Both the position numbers and the translations under genes were made by a program. Shown piece by piece: positions 8,058-16,116 of a stretch of 64,000 nucleotides of DNA. Below the pieces are notes generated by a model that saw only the letters and a list, made by a program, of their open reading frames with translations, ran no database searches and was not told the DNA's origin. The DNA is from Ramlibacter sp. (GTDB lineage: Bacteria > Pseudomonadota > Gammaproteobacteria > Burkholderiales > Burkholderiaceae_C), in the NCBI RefSeq assembly GCF_028291745.1, contig NZ_JAQGNQ010000128.1, positions 62,001 to 126,000 on the forward strand, in the 5' to 3' direction. The stretch's first letter is position 1; each line of letters starts with the position of its first letter.

Positions 8058-9086
8058 ATGGACGCATCAGCGCCCCTCGTCACGCACGCGATCGAACTGG
8101 TCGCACTCACCAAGCGCTATGCGCCCGGGGTGCCGCCTGCCGTCGATGCAATCGACCTGCGCGTCGCGCGCGGCAGCTACTGCTGCCTGCTCGGACCGTC
8201 GGGCTGCGGCAAGACCACGACCTTGCGCATGATCGCCGGCCACGAAGGCGTGAGCAGCGGCGACATCCTGCTGGAGAACCGCAACATCACGCGGGCGCCG
8301 GCGGCGGCGCGCGGCACCGCGATGATGTTCCAGAGCTTCGCGCTGTTTCCGCATCTCTCGGCGCTGGACAACGTTGCCTTCAGCCTGAAGATGAAGGGCG
8401 TGGCCAAGGCGGAGCGCCATCGCCGCGCGCAGGAACTGCTGGAGCGGGTCGCGATGGGCCAACTCGCGCAACGCAAACCGGGTGAGCTCTCGGGCGGGCA
8501 GCAGCAGCGCGTGGCGCTGGCGCGCGCGCTCATCACGCAGCCGCGCGTGCTGCTGCTCGACGAGCCGCTGTCGGCGCTCGACCCGTTCCTGCGCGTGCAG
8601 ATGCGCGCGGAGCTGCGGCGCTGGCAGCAGGATCTGGACCTCACCTTCATCCACGTCACGCACTCGCAGGAGGAGGCGATGGCGCTGGCCGATTCCATCG
8701 TGGTGATGAACCAGGGCCGCATCGAGCAGGTCGGCGCGCCGCGCGAGTTGTACAACGCGCCGGCCACCGAGTTCATCGCCCGCTTCATGGGCGGCCACAA
8801 CGTGATCGCAACGGCCTTCGGCAAGGTTGCCGTGCGCAACGACCACATGCGCATCGTGCCGGTGGCGCAGGCCGGCGATGCGGCGTTTGCCATTGCGGGC
8901 ACCGTCACCGACGTCGAATACCAGGGCACCTACGTGATGCTGGGCCTGCGGGCGCGCGACGCCGCGGGGGATACCGGCGTCAGCGTGATGCTGCCCGAGG
9001 CGCAGTTCGTGGCGCGCCGCTATGCGCCGGGCGAGCCGGTGCAGCTTTCCTGGGCGCGCGAACACGCGCACCCCCTGCACGCCTGA
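8058..9086 (+). CDS. ABC transporter ATP-binding protein (PotA-type)
   Basis: A 342-aa inner-membrane-associated ATPase energising the import system of this operon. Visible motifs are Walker [11 protein letters not shown]-loop [20 protein letters not shown], signature LSGGQQQR, Walker [12 protein letters not shown], and the switch His in [13 protein letters not shown]-terminal TOBE-like regulatory domain follows [19 protein letters not shown]. This is the spermidine/putrescine and iron(III) class of importer ATPase. ATG at 8058 was chosen over an upstream in-frame codon at 8007 because it leaves a normal-length N-terminus. It is the first gene of an operon running to 16751. Confidence 0.92.
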   Translation: MDASAPLVTHAIELVALTKRYAPGVPPAVDAIDLRVARGSYCCLLGPSGCGKTTTLRMIAGHEGVSSGDILLENRNITRAPAAARGTAMMFQSFALFPHLSALDNVAFSLKMKGVAKAERHRRAQELLERVAMGQLAQRKPGELSGGQQQRVALARALITQPRVLLLDEPLSALDPFLRVQMRAELRRWQQDLDLTFIHVTHSQEEAMALADSIVVMNQGRIEQVGAPRELYNAPATEFIARFMGGHNVIATAFGKVAVRNDHMRIVPVAQAGDAAFAIAGTVTDVEYQGTYVMLGLRARDAAGDTGVSVMLPEAQFVARRYAPGEPVQLSWAREHAHPLHA

Positions 9087-9121
9087 AGCCCCCACCGATT
9101 CCCACTGAAGGAGCTCTCCCC

Positions 9122-10396
9122 ATGTCCGACAACGATCCCAAGCACGCCGACACCGGCCTGCAGCGCCGCTCCCTCCTCAAGGGCACCGCCGGCATCCTGG
9201 CCACCGGCCTGGCGCCCGCGATCCACGCGCAGGACAAGCCCGTGCTGCGCTACCTGGGCACGGCCGTGAACCAGGACAAGGAGATCGCGGACAAGTTCAA
9301 GGCCGACACCGGCATCACGATCCAGTACGTGGCGGTGACCACCGACGACGTCACCAAGCGCGCCGTGACGGCCCCCAACAGCTTCGACCTTCTGGATTCC
9401 GAATTCTTCTCGCTCAAGAAGATCGTGCCCACCGGCAACCTGAAGGGCATCGATGTCAAGCGGGTGAAGAACGCCGGCAAGATCGCGTCCGTCTTCACGC
9501 GCGGCGAGGTCGCCGGCAAGAAGGTCGGCGACCAGGGCACGGCGCCCAAGAAGGTGATCTTCCTGGAAGGCGAGAAGAGCAAGACCTTCGCGAAATCGCC
9601 GACGCAGTGGATGTCGCTGATCCCGACGACCTACAACGCCGACACGCTGGGCATCCGGCCCGACCTGATCAAGCGGCCGATCACCACCTGGGCCGAGCTG
9701 CTCAATCCCGAATTCAAAGGCAAGGCCTCGATCCTCAACATCCCCTCCATCGGCATCATGGACGGCGCCATGGTGGTCGAGTCCATGGGCAGGTACAAGT
9801 ACCCCGACAAGGGGAACATGACGAAGAAGGAGATCGACCTCACGATCGCTACGCTGATCGAAGCCAAGAAGGCCGGCCAGTTCCGCTCGTTGTGGAAGGA
9901 CTTCAACGAGTCGGTCAACCTGATGTCCTCGGGCGAGGTGGTGATCCAGTCGATGTGGTCGCCGGCCGTGACGGCGGTGCGCACCAAGGGCATCGATTGC
10001 GTGTACCAGCCGCTCAAGGAGGGCTACCGCGCCTGGGCCTCCGGCTTCGGCCTGCCGGCGACGCTGCAAGGCAGGAAGCTCGATGCGGCCTACGAGTTCA
10101 TCAACTGGTTTCTCGACGGCTGGGCCGGTGCCTACCTCAATCGCCAGGGCTACTACAGCGCGGTGCTGGAGACGGCCAAGGCGAAGATGGAGCCTTACGA
10201 GTGGGCCTACTGGATGGAAGGCAAGCCGGCTGCGCAGGACATCAAGAGCCCGCACGGCGACCTGCTGGCCAAGGCGGGTTCGGTGCGCGACGGCGGCAGC
10301 TACGAACAGCGCATGGGTTCGATCGCCTGCTGGAACGCGGTGATGGACGAGAACGAATACATGGTCCGCAAGTGGAACGAGTTTGTCGCGGCATGA
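9122..10396 (+). CDS. ABC transporter substrate-binding protein (PotD-like, Tat-type signal)
   Basis: A 424-aa periplasmic receptor. The N-terminus has a twin-arginine-like signal (RRSLLKG at 15-21, hydrophobic stretch, AIHAQ). The mature protein has the type II binding-protein organisation of spermidine/putrescine receptors (ADTGITIQYV, TTWAELLNPEFKGKASI, YLNRQGYYSAV). It follows the ATPase gene by 35 bp with an AAGGAG ribosome binding site, and its stop overlaps the first permease gene. By context the ligand is likely a nitrogen-rich ring compound or ureide rather than a polyamine, but no binding residues can be assigned. Confidence 0.88.
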   Translation: MSDNDPKHADTGLQRRSLLKGTAGILATGLAPAIHAQDKPVLRYLGTAVNQDKEIADKFKADTGITIQYVAVTTDDVTKRAVTAPNSFDLLDSEFFSLKKIVPTGNLKGIDVKRVKNAGKIASVFTRGEVAGKKVGDQGTAPKKVIFLEGEKSKTFAKSPTQWMSLIPTTYNADTLGIRPDLIKRPITTWAELLNPEFKGKASILNIPSIGIMDGAMVVESMGRYKYPDKGNMTKKEIDLTIATLIEAKKAGQFRSLWKDFNESVNLMSSGEVVIQSMWSPAVTAVRTKGIDCVYQPLKEGYRAWASGFGLPATLQGRKLDAAYEFINWFLDGWAGAYLNRQGYYSAVLETAKAKMEPYEWAYWMEGKPAAQDIKSPHGDLLAKAGSVRDGGSYEQRMGSIACWNAVMDENEYMVRKWNEFVAA

Positions 10397-11282
10397 GCCC
10401 GGCCTGCTGAAGACGGTTGCCGCCTGGTGGCAGGCGGGGCCGTTCGCGTTCGTGTTCCTGCTGTTCTTCCTGCTGCCGCTGGCGCTGGTGCTGGCGGTCA
10501 GCTTCTGGAACTTCAACGAGTACGAGTTGCTGCCCGCCTTCACCGGGCGCAACTACCTCGCGATCTTCGAGGGCTGCGGCGGCCTCAATGCGCGCGGGGA
10601 CCTGTGCGTCACCTTCGCCACCTATCTGTCGACACTGAAGTTCTGCCTGCTGGTGTGGGCCGCGACGCTGGGGCTGGGATTCGCCGTTGCCTATTTCCTG
10701 GCCTTCCACGTGCGCTCGCCCTCGGTGCAGACCGCGCTGTTCGTGCTGTGCACGATCCCGTTCTGGACCTCCAACGTGATCCGCATGATCTCGTGGGTGC
10801 CGCTCCTGGGGCGCAACGGCCTGGTCAACGACCTGCTCGTGGGAGCGCACCTGGTGCGACAGCCGGTGGAGTGGCTGCTGTTCTCCAGCTTCTCGGTGGT
10901 GCTGGCCTTCGTGCATCTCTACACGATGTTCATGATCGTGCCGATCTTCAATAGCATGATGCGCATCGACCGCAGCCTGCTGGAAGCGGCCAGCGATGCC
11001 GGCGCTTCCGCCTGGCAGACGCTGTGGAACGTGGTGGTGCCCCTGTCGCGCACCGGCATCCTGATCGGCTCGATCTTCGTCATCACCATCGTGATGGGCG
11101 ACTTCGTGACGGTCGGCGTGATGGGCGGCCAGCAGATCGCCTCGGTCGGCAAGATCATCCAGGTGCAGACCTCCTACCTGCAGTTCCCGCTGGCCGCGGC
11201 CAACGCGGTGATCCTGCTGGCGGTGGTGCTGATGATCATCTGGGGCCTGACGCGGCTGGTCGACATCCGCCGGGAGCTTTGA
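10383..11282 (+). CDS. ABC transporter permease (PotB-like)
   Basis: A 299-aa integral membrane permease with about six hydrophobic segments and the EAA loop that contacts the ATPase (LLEAASDAGASAWQTLWNVVVPLSRTG). The best start is a TTG at 10383, overlapping the receptor gene by 14 bp; no ATG occurs before the first membrane segment (FAFVFLLFFLLPLALVLAVSF), so an alternative start nearby is possible. It pairs with the next gene to form the heterodimeric channel. Confidence 0.88.
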   Translation: MSRHEPGLLKTVAAWWQAGPFAFVFLLFFLLPLALVLAVSFWNFNEYELLPAFTGRNYLAIFEGCGGLNARGDLCVTFATYLSTLKFCLLVWAATLGLGFAVAYFLAFHVRSPSVQTALFVLCTIPFWTSNVIRMISWVPLLGRNGLVNDLLVGAHLVRQPVEWLLFSSFSVVLAFVHLYTMFMIVPIFNSMMRIDRSLLEAASDAGASAWQTLWNVVVPLSRTGILIGSIFVITIVMGDFVTVGVMGGQQIASVGKIIQVQTSYLQFPLAAANAVILLAVVLMIIWGLTRLVDIRREL

Positions 11283-11283
11283 C

Positions 11284-12177
11284 ATGCAAGCCCGGGTCTC
11301 CGATTCCCGCGCCCCCGGCTTCTGGCCGCTGGCGATGGTGTTCGCCCTCTTCGTGCTGTTCCTCTACGGCCCGATGCTCACGATCGTCGTCCTGAGTTTC
11401 CAGGGGCCGGAGGGCGGACTGACCTTTCCCTTGCGCGGCGTGTCGCTGCACTGGTTCGCGCAACTGGCCCGAGGCCTGGGCACCGTGGACATCGCCGCGG
11501 CCTTTCGCCGATCGCTGCTGCTGGGGGCGGTGGTGATGGGCTGCACGATCGTGCTGTCGCTGCTGGCGGGGCTGGCGTTTCGCAAGCGGCTGCGCGGCGG
11601 CGACGCGCTGTTCTACGTCGCGATCGCGAGCCTGATCATGCCCTCGATCATCGTGTCGCTCGGCATCGGCCTGGAGTTCCGGCTGCTCGATGGCGGCATC
11701 AAGAATGCGCTGACCGCCCTCGGAGCGGAAGGCGTGCTGGAGAACTACGGCACGGCGCTGGGGCTGCTCACCTCCGCGCTCGGCGCGCACCTCACATGGA
11801 CCTTGCCCTTCGGCCTGCTGATCATGTTCGCGGTGTTCAACCGCTTCGATCCGGCCTACGAGGAGGCCGCGCGCGATCTCGGCGCCACGCCGTGGCAATC
11901 GTTCCGGCACGTGGTGCTGCCGCTGATCGCACCCTCGGTGGTGGGGATCGGCATGTTCGGCTTCACCCTGAGCTGGGATGAAATCGCGCGAACGTCGCAG
12001 GCGATCGGCGACGTCAACACGCTGCCGCTGGAACTGCAAGCCCTGACCTCCACCGTCACCACGCCGGCGATCTACGCGCTGGGCACCGTGACGACCATCG
12101 TCTCCTTCCTGGTGATGGGCGCGACGCTGGCGCTGGTGCTGTGGCTTGGCAGGCGGCAGAAGCGGAGCCGACCGTGA
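11284..12177 (+). CDS. ABC transporter permease (PotC-like)
   Basis: The second permease subunit, 297 aa, starting 1 bp after the previous stop. It has about six membrane segments, the first being WPLAMVFALFVLFLYGPMLTIVVL, and an EAA loop (YEEAARDLGATPWQSFRHVVLPLIAPS). The stop overlaps the GTG start of the racemase gene by 4 bp, so importer and catabolic genes are translationally linked, a strong sign that the importer serves the downstream enzymes. Confidence 0.9.
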   Translation: MQARVSDSRAPGFWPLAMVFALFVLFLYGPMLTIVVLSFQGPEGGLTFPLRGVSLHWFAQLARGLGTVDIAAAFRRSLLLGAVVMGCTIVLSLLAGLAFRKRLRGGDALFYVAIASLIMPSIIVSLGIGLEFRLLDGGIKNALTALGAEGVLENYGTALGLLTSALGAHLTWTLPFGLLIMFAVFNRFDPAYEEAARDLGATPWQSFRHVVLPLIAPSVVGIGMFGFTLSWDEIARTSQAIGDVNTLPLELQALTSTVTTPAIYALGTVTTIVSFLVMGATLALVLWLGRRQKRSRP

Positions 12178-12917
12178 ACACCGTGCGCGACTTGCTCGTG
12201 ATCAATCCGAACACAACCGAGGCGATCACAAGGCTCCTGCAGGAGCACGTGCAGCGAGAGGTCGGCTCGGGCTTCGTCGTGCGTGCAGTCACCGCGCGTT
12301 TCGGCGCGCCCTACATCGCCGACGAGGCGAGCTACGCAGTGGCGGCCCATGCCGTGCTCGATGTCTTGCTCCCTCCCCCTCCGGGGGAGGGCTGGGGTGG
12401 GGGCGCTGCGGCGTTCACTGCGCCCGGAGCGCCCCCATCCCCACCTTCCCCCGGAGGGGGAAGGAGCAAAGCGGCCGATGCCGTGTTGATCGGCTGCTTC
12501 GGCGACCCGGGCCTGTTCGCGCTGCGAGAGAGCAGCCCCGTGCCGGTCACCGGCCTCGCCGAAGCATCGTTCATCGAAGCCGCGCGTCACGGCCGGTTCG
12601 CGATCGTGACCGGCGGCGCCCGCTGGGAGCCGATGCTGCGGCGACTCGCCCAGGCGCTCGGTTTCGACGCCGCGCTGGCGGGCATCCACACCGTGGCGCC
12701 GACGGGCGCCGAACTCGCGGCGGATCGGGACGGCGCGCGTGCGTTGCTGGCCCAGGCTTGTGCAGAGGCGACGCGCCGCTTCGACGCCCGTGCCGTCATC
12801 GTCGGCGGTGCGGCGCTGGCCGGCATGGCGGCCGAACTGCAAGGGCGTTGCGCAGTGCCGCTGATCGACAGCGTGGCTGCGGGCGCGCGCCGCATCGCCG
12901 CGGCCTTGCGCGACTGA
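12174..12917 (+). CDS. Hydantoin / Asp-Glu racemase family protein carrying an in-frame repeat insertion
   Basis: A 247-aa cytosolic protein of the cofactor-independent Asp/Glu/hydantoin racemase superfamily. The start motif LLVINPNTTEAIT (7-19) and the first catalytic Cys region IGCFGDPG (Cys108) are intact. The second cysteine site usually found near the end is replaced by GGAALAGMA (211-219), as in members whose function is less clear. Residues about 66-99 are a Pro/Gly-rich stretch encoded by a 100-bp palindromic repeat; the family pattern resumes on both sides in the same frame. GTG at 12174 overlaps the permease stop. Context suggests racemisation of a hydantoin or ureido-acid intermediate; whether the insertion is tolerated is unknown. 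Confidence 0.8.
   Translation: MNTVRDLLVINPNTTEAITRLLQEHVQREVGSGFVVRAVTARFGAPYIADEASYAVAAHAVLDVLLPPPPGEGWGGGAAAFTAPGAPPSPPSPGGGRSKAADAVLIGCFGDPGLFALRESSPVPVTGLAEASFIEAARHGRFAIVTGGARWEPMLRRLAQALGFDAALAGIHTVAPTGAELAADRDGARALLAQACAEATRRFDARAVIVGGAALAGMAAELQGRCAVPLIDSVAAGARRIAAALRD
12368..12467. repeat. Family C palindromic repeat inserted inside the racemase gene
   Basis: Two 40-bp arms, 12368-12407 and 12428-12467, are inverted repeats of each other with only a few mismatches, separated by 20 bp. The left arm begins GCTCCCTCCCCCTCCGGGGG. A single left arm of the same family lies at 55100-55138 downstream of another gene. Here the element is translated in frame as a Pro/Gly-rich segment. Confidence 0.85.
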
Positions 12918-12976
12918 CACTGCTGCGATGCGTAGCGCCCGCTGTTCCGGCGCGACCCAGAACCCGGAGACCTCCC

Positions 12977-13885
12977 ATGAAAGCCCCTTACGAGTTGCGC
13001 AGCCACGGCCGCTTCGACTATTCCGCCATCACGCAGCGCCCCGACTACACGTGGCCGCAAGGCAGGCGGCTCGCCGTGTACGTCGCATTGAACCTGGAGC
13101 AGTTCTCCTTCGGCGACGGCCTCGGCGCCTCGCTGGCGCCGCCGCAGCCGCAGCCCGACGTGCTCAATCACGCCTGGCGCGAATGGGGCAACCGGGTCGG
13201 CGCCTGGCGGCTGCTGGAGCTGTTCGACGAGCTGCGGCTGCCGGTCGCGGCGCTGGTCAACACCGCTTTGCTCGATCACTGTCCGACGCTGGTGCAGGCG
13301 TGCGTGGAGCGCGGTTACGAAATCGTCGGCCACGGCCACACCAACGCGCAACGCCAGGGCGAGATGGACGAGGACGAGGAGGCGCGGCTGCTGCGCTATT
13401 GCCGCGAGCGGCTGGCGGCCGCGGCTGGCATCGCGCCGGCGGGCTGGCTCTCGCCCTGGATTTCGGAAAGCGCCCGGACGCCGGACCTGCTGGTGGAAGC
13501 GGGCTACCGGTACACCCTCAACTGGTGCCATGACGACCAGCCGGTCGCGATGCACACGCGCGGCGGCCAGCCGCTGTGGTCGATCCCCTATCCGCAGGAA
13601 TTGAACGACATCCCGGCCATGATGGCGCGGCTGATGACCGGCTGCGACTTCGCCGACATGATCGTCGACCAGTTCGACGAGATGCTGCGGCAATGCGAGC
13701 GACAGCCGCTGGTGATGGGCATCGCGCTGCACCCGTACATCGTCGGCCAGCCGCACCGGCTGCTGCACCTGCGACGCGCCTTGCGGCACGTGGCGGCGCA
13801 TGCGCCCGAGCGCACCTGGTGGACCACGCCGGGGCAGGTATTCGCCGCGGTGAGCGGCGCATCGAGCGGCACGCGCCTTGCATGA
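12977..13885 (+). CDS. Polysaccharide deacetylase family protein, PuuE/allantoinase-like
   Basis: A 302-aa NodB-fold protein of the type named PuuE or cofactor-independent allantoinase in purine-ureide pathways. Features are GRFDYSAITQRPDYTWPQG near the N-terminus, a LNLEQF segment where metal-dependent deacetylases have TFDD, EIVGHGHTN, GWLSPWISES, and LHPYIVGQPHRL near the end. The missing NodB Asp pair fits amide hydrolysis rather than sugar deacetylation. It starts 59 bp after the racemase. In this operon it is a candidate for opening a hydantoin-like ring or trimming a ureide; the exact substrate is inferred. Confidence 0.82.
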   Translation: MKAPYELRSHGRFDYSAITQRPDYTWPQGRRLAVYVALNLEQFSFGDGLGASLAPPQPQPDVLNHAWREWGNRVGAWRLLELFDELRLPVAALVNTALLDHCPTLVQACVERGYEIVGHGHTNAQRQGEMDEDEEARLLRYCRERLAAAAGIAPAGWLSPWISESARTPDLLVEAGYRYTLNWCHDDQPVAMHTRGGQPLWSIPYPQELNDIPAMMARLMTGCDFADMIVDQFDEMLRQCERQPLVMGIALHPYIVGQPHRLLHLRRALRHVAAHAPERTWWTTPGQVFAAVSGASSGTRLA

Positions 13886-13892
13886 GCCCGGC

Positions 13893-14060
13893 ATGCACCG
13901 GCTTGTCGTGCTCCTGAATCGCCAGCAGCTCGAACTGCTGGATCGCACCATCGCGCGCGGCCTCGCACCGGACCGCGCGGCGTTGCTCAAGCTCGCCTTG
14001 CGCGAACATGCGCAACGCGCGCAGCCGCAGCCCGCGCAGCCGCGGGAGCCTCGCACGTGA
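13893..14060 (+). CDS. Small operon protein, ribbon-helix-helix-like
   Basis: A 55-aa protein read from the ATG at 13893, 7 bp after the deacetylase stop, with its own stop overlapping the next GTG start (GTGA). This tight placement argues it is real. The sequence LLDRTIARGLAPDRAALLKLALREHA resembles the helix-turn-helix of CopG/Arc-type proteins, and the tail is Gln/Pro/Arg-rich. It may be a local autoregulator or a subunit of a neighbouring enzyme (compare the small AtzG partner of AtzE). Neither role is proven by sequence. Confidence 0.55.
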   Translation: MHRLVVLLNRQQLELLDRTIARGLAPDRAALLKLALREHAQRAQPQPAQPREPRT

Positions 14061-15013
14061 GCGCCCGCGCCGTCGTCGCCGAATGGATCCTGCAACCCGG
14101 CACCGGCAAGGCGATCGAACTGCGGGCGGGGCAGGTGTTGCGCATCGAGCAGGTGGAGGGCGGCCAGTGCGTCGACTTCAATGCCTTCAACCTGCACGAT
14201 TACAAGGAATTCATGCACTGCGGCCGCACGCGCACGGTGCATGGCTTCAACCCGACGACGGGCTCCTTCCTGTGGTCGGCACCGCCGCGCGAGCGCGCCA
14301 TGTTCTACATCCTGGCGGATAGCGTCGGCCGCAACGACGTGCTGTTCCCGCGCTGCAGCGCCTACGTCTACGAGAGCACCTACGGCTTTCACGCGCATAC
14401 CAACTGCCACGACATCCAGGCCGAGGCGCAGCGCGAGTACGGCCTGACGCCGGACGACGTGCACGACAGCTTCAACCTGTTCATGTTCACGGAGGTGCAG
14501 GCGGGCGGCGCCGTGAAGATCACCCGGCAGGACACCGTGGCGGGCGACTACATCGAGCTGCTGGCGCTGGTCGACACGCTGGCCGTTCCCAATGTCTGCG
14601 GCGCCGACGTCATGCGCACCAGCAACTTCTTCTTGAAGCCGATCAAGGTGCAGGTGCTCGAGGCGGCCGAGGCCGACCTGGCACGCGTGCCGCGCCTGCC
14701 GGTGCTGGCCAGCCAGCGCACGCCGCGCGACTTCCGCAACCCGACGATCAAGGCCGACCGCGAACTGCGGCGCGACAAGGGCTACGAGCCGCAGTTCCTC
14801 AATACGCCGCTCACCGTGGCCGAGGTGGTGGTCGAACTCGATGACGCGGAGCTCGCGGCCTTGCAGGGGTACGAGCACCGGGCCTTGTATGCCGACGACC
14901 TGGGGGCGGCGTTGCGCGACCTGTTCTTCTCCTGGTGGGAAGAGCGGTTCGTCACCAGCCCCAACGGCGCACCCACGGTTTCCTCCACTCCCGACGAAGG
15001 CCTCACGCCATGA
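14057..15013 (+). CDS. DUF1989 / urea carboxylase-associated family protein
   Basis: A 318-aa cytosolic protein of the DUF1989 family. Conserved features are GGQCVDFNAFN (Cys38), MHCGRTRTV (Cys55), RCSAYVYESTYGFHAHTNC with Cys100, His112, His114 and Cys117, and NVCGADV (Cys181), a likely metal and catalytic centre. Relatives accompany urea carboxylase, and a pair of them (CgdAB) has been described as carboxyguanidine deiminase, which removes ammonia from a carboxylated amidine. A single protein here, next to an AtzD-like enzyme whose product is a carboxylated biuret or a ureido acid, could perform an analogous deamination; that is inference. It overlaps both neighbours by 4 bp. Confidence 0.8.
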   Translation: MSARAVVAEWILQPGTGKAIELRAGQVLRIEQVEGGQCVDFNAFNLHDYKEFMHCGRTRTVHGFNPTTGSFLWSAPPRERAMFYILADSVGRNDVLFPRCSAYVYESTYGFHAHTNCHDIQAEAQREYGLTPDDVHDSFNLFMFTEVQAGGAVKITRQDTVAGDYIELLALVDTLAVPNVCGADVMRTSNFFLKPIKVQVLEAAEADLARVPRLPVLASQRTPRDFRNPTIKADRELRRDKGYEPQFLNTPLTVAEVVVELDDAELAALQGYEHRALYADDLGAALRDLFFSWWEERFVTSPNGAPTVSSTPDEGLTP

Positions 15014-16116
15014 CCGATTCCTCGCCTCGTTCCCGCCGCCACTTCCTCGCGCAGGCCGCGGCCGGCGCCAGCGCCCTGGTGGCCGGACTGCCGCGCGCCG
15101 CCCACGCCGCCAACGTCACGGTCGGCATCATCTATGTCGGCCCGCGCGACGACTACGGCTGGAACCAGGCACACGCGGTGGCCGCCAAGGCGCTGGCCAA
15201 GGTGCCGGGCGTCAAGGTGGTCGAGGAGGAGAACGTGCCGGAGACGGTGGCGGTGCGCAAGACACTCGACGCGATGGTGCAGTCCGACGGCGCCTCGCTG
15301 GTGTTCGGCACCTCCTTCGGCTACTTCGATCCGTACATGATCGAGGCGGCCAGGAAGTATCCGCAGGTGCAGTTCCGCCATCCCACCTCGCTGTGGTCGG
15401 CCGACAAGCACCCGATGAACCTGGGCGGCTACTTCTGCTACCTCGACCAGGCGCACTACGTCAACGGCGTCGCCGCGGGGCTCTCGACCACCAGCAACAA
15501 GATCGGCTACGTCGCCGCCAAGCCGATCGCGATCGTCCTGCGCAACATCAATGCCTTCACCATGGGCGTGCGCAAGGTCAATCCGAAAGCCACCGTGCAG
15601 GTGATCATGACCGGCGACTGGTCGCTGCCGGTGCGCGAAGCGGAAGCGACCAACGCGCTGATCACCGCCGGCTGCGACGTGATCGCGTGCCATGTGGACA
15701 GCCCCAAGGTCGTGATCGAAACCGCCGACCGCAAGGACATCAAGACGCTCGGCCACAACGCGTCGCAAGCCAGGCTCGCGCCGCGTGCCTTCATCACCGG
15801 CGCCGAGAACAAGTGGGAGACGGTCTACACGTCCTTCGCCACCTCGATCGGCCGCGGCGAGAAGCTGCCCAACACCTTCTTCGGCGGCTACGACAAGGAC
15901 ATGGTGCAGAGCACGCCGTTCGGCCCCGGCGCGAGCGACAAGGCGCGCAACGCCGCCACCATGGCCATGGCCGATCTCAGGGCGGGCAAACCGATTTTCG
16001 TCGGCCCGGTGAAGAGCAACACGGGCAAGCTCGTGATCGACCGGAGCTACGGCAACTACGACCCCTACCTGGATCGCATGGACTACCTGATCGAAGGCGT
16101 GGTGGGCTCGGTCTGA
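15010..16116 (+). CDS. BMP family ABC transporter substrate-binding protein
   Basis: A 368-aa periplasmic binding protein with a twin-arginine-like signal (RRHFLAQ at 9-15). The mature part has the BMP/PnrA pattern (VGIIYVGPRDDYGWNQAH, GTSFGYFDPYMIEAARKYP, the NFGYFCY-like LGGYFCYLDQAHY, AGCDVIACHVDSPKV). BMP receptors bind nucleosides, purines or related ring compounds, and AtzT of the Pseudomonas cyanuric acid cluster belongs to this group, as I recall. It is a second receptor in the operon and no BMP-type permease is present, so it must use a distant permease, use the Pot-type channel, or act in sensing. Starts as ATGA overlap. Confidence 0.85.
   Translation: MTDSSPRSRRHFLAQAAAGASALVAGLPRAAHAANVTVGIIYVGPRDDYGWNQAHAVAAKALAKVPGVKVVEEENVPETVAVRKTLDAMVQSDGASLVFGTSFGYFDPYMIEAARKYPQVQFRHPTSLWSADKHPMNLGGYFCYLDQAHYVNGVAAGLSTTSNKIGYVAAKPIAIVLRNINAFTMGVRKVNPKATVQVIMTGDWSLPVREAEATNALITAGCDVIACHVDSPKVVIETADRKDIKTLGHNASQARLAPRAFITGAENKWETVYTSFATSIGRGEKLPNTFFGGYDKDMVQSTPFGPGASDKARNAATMAMADLRAGKPIFVGPVKSNTGKLVIDRSYGNYDPYLDRMDYLIEGVVGSV

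Noticed and set aside
8058-12177. Reading the ABC importer as a polyamine (PotABCD) system
   Set aside because: Families fit, but the genes are translationally coupled to ring-ureide enzymes and no polyamine metabolism gene is present, so no polyamine function or pot symbols were assigned.
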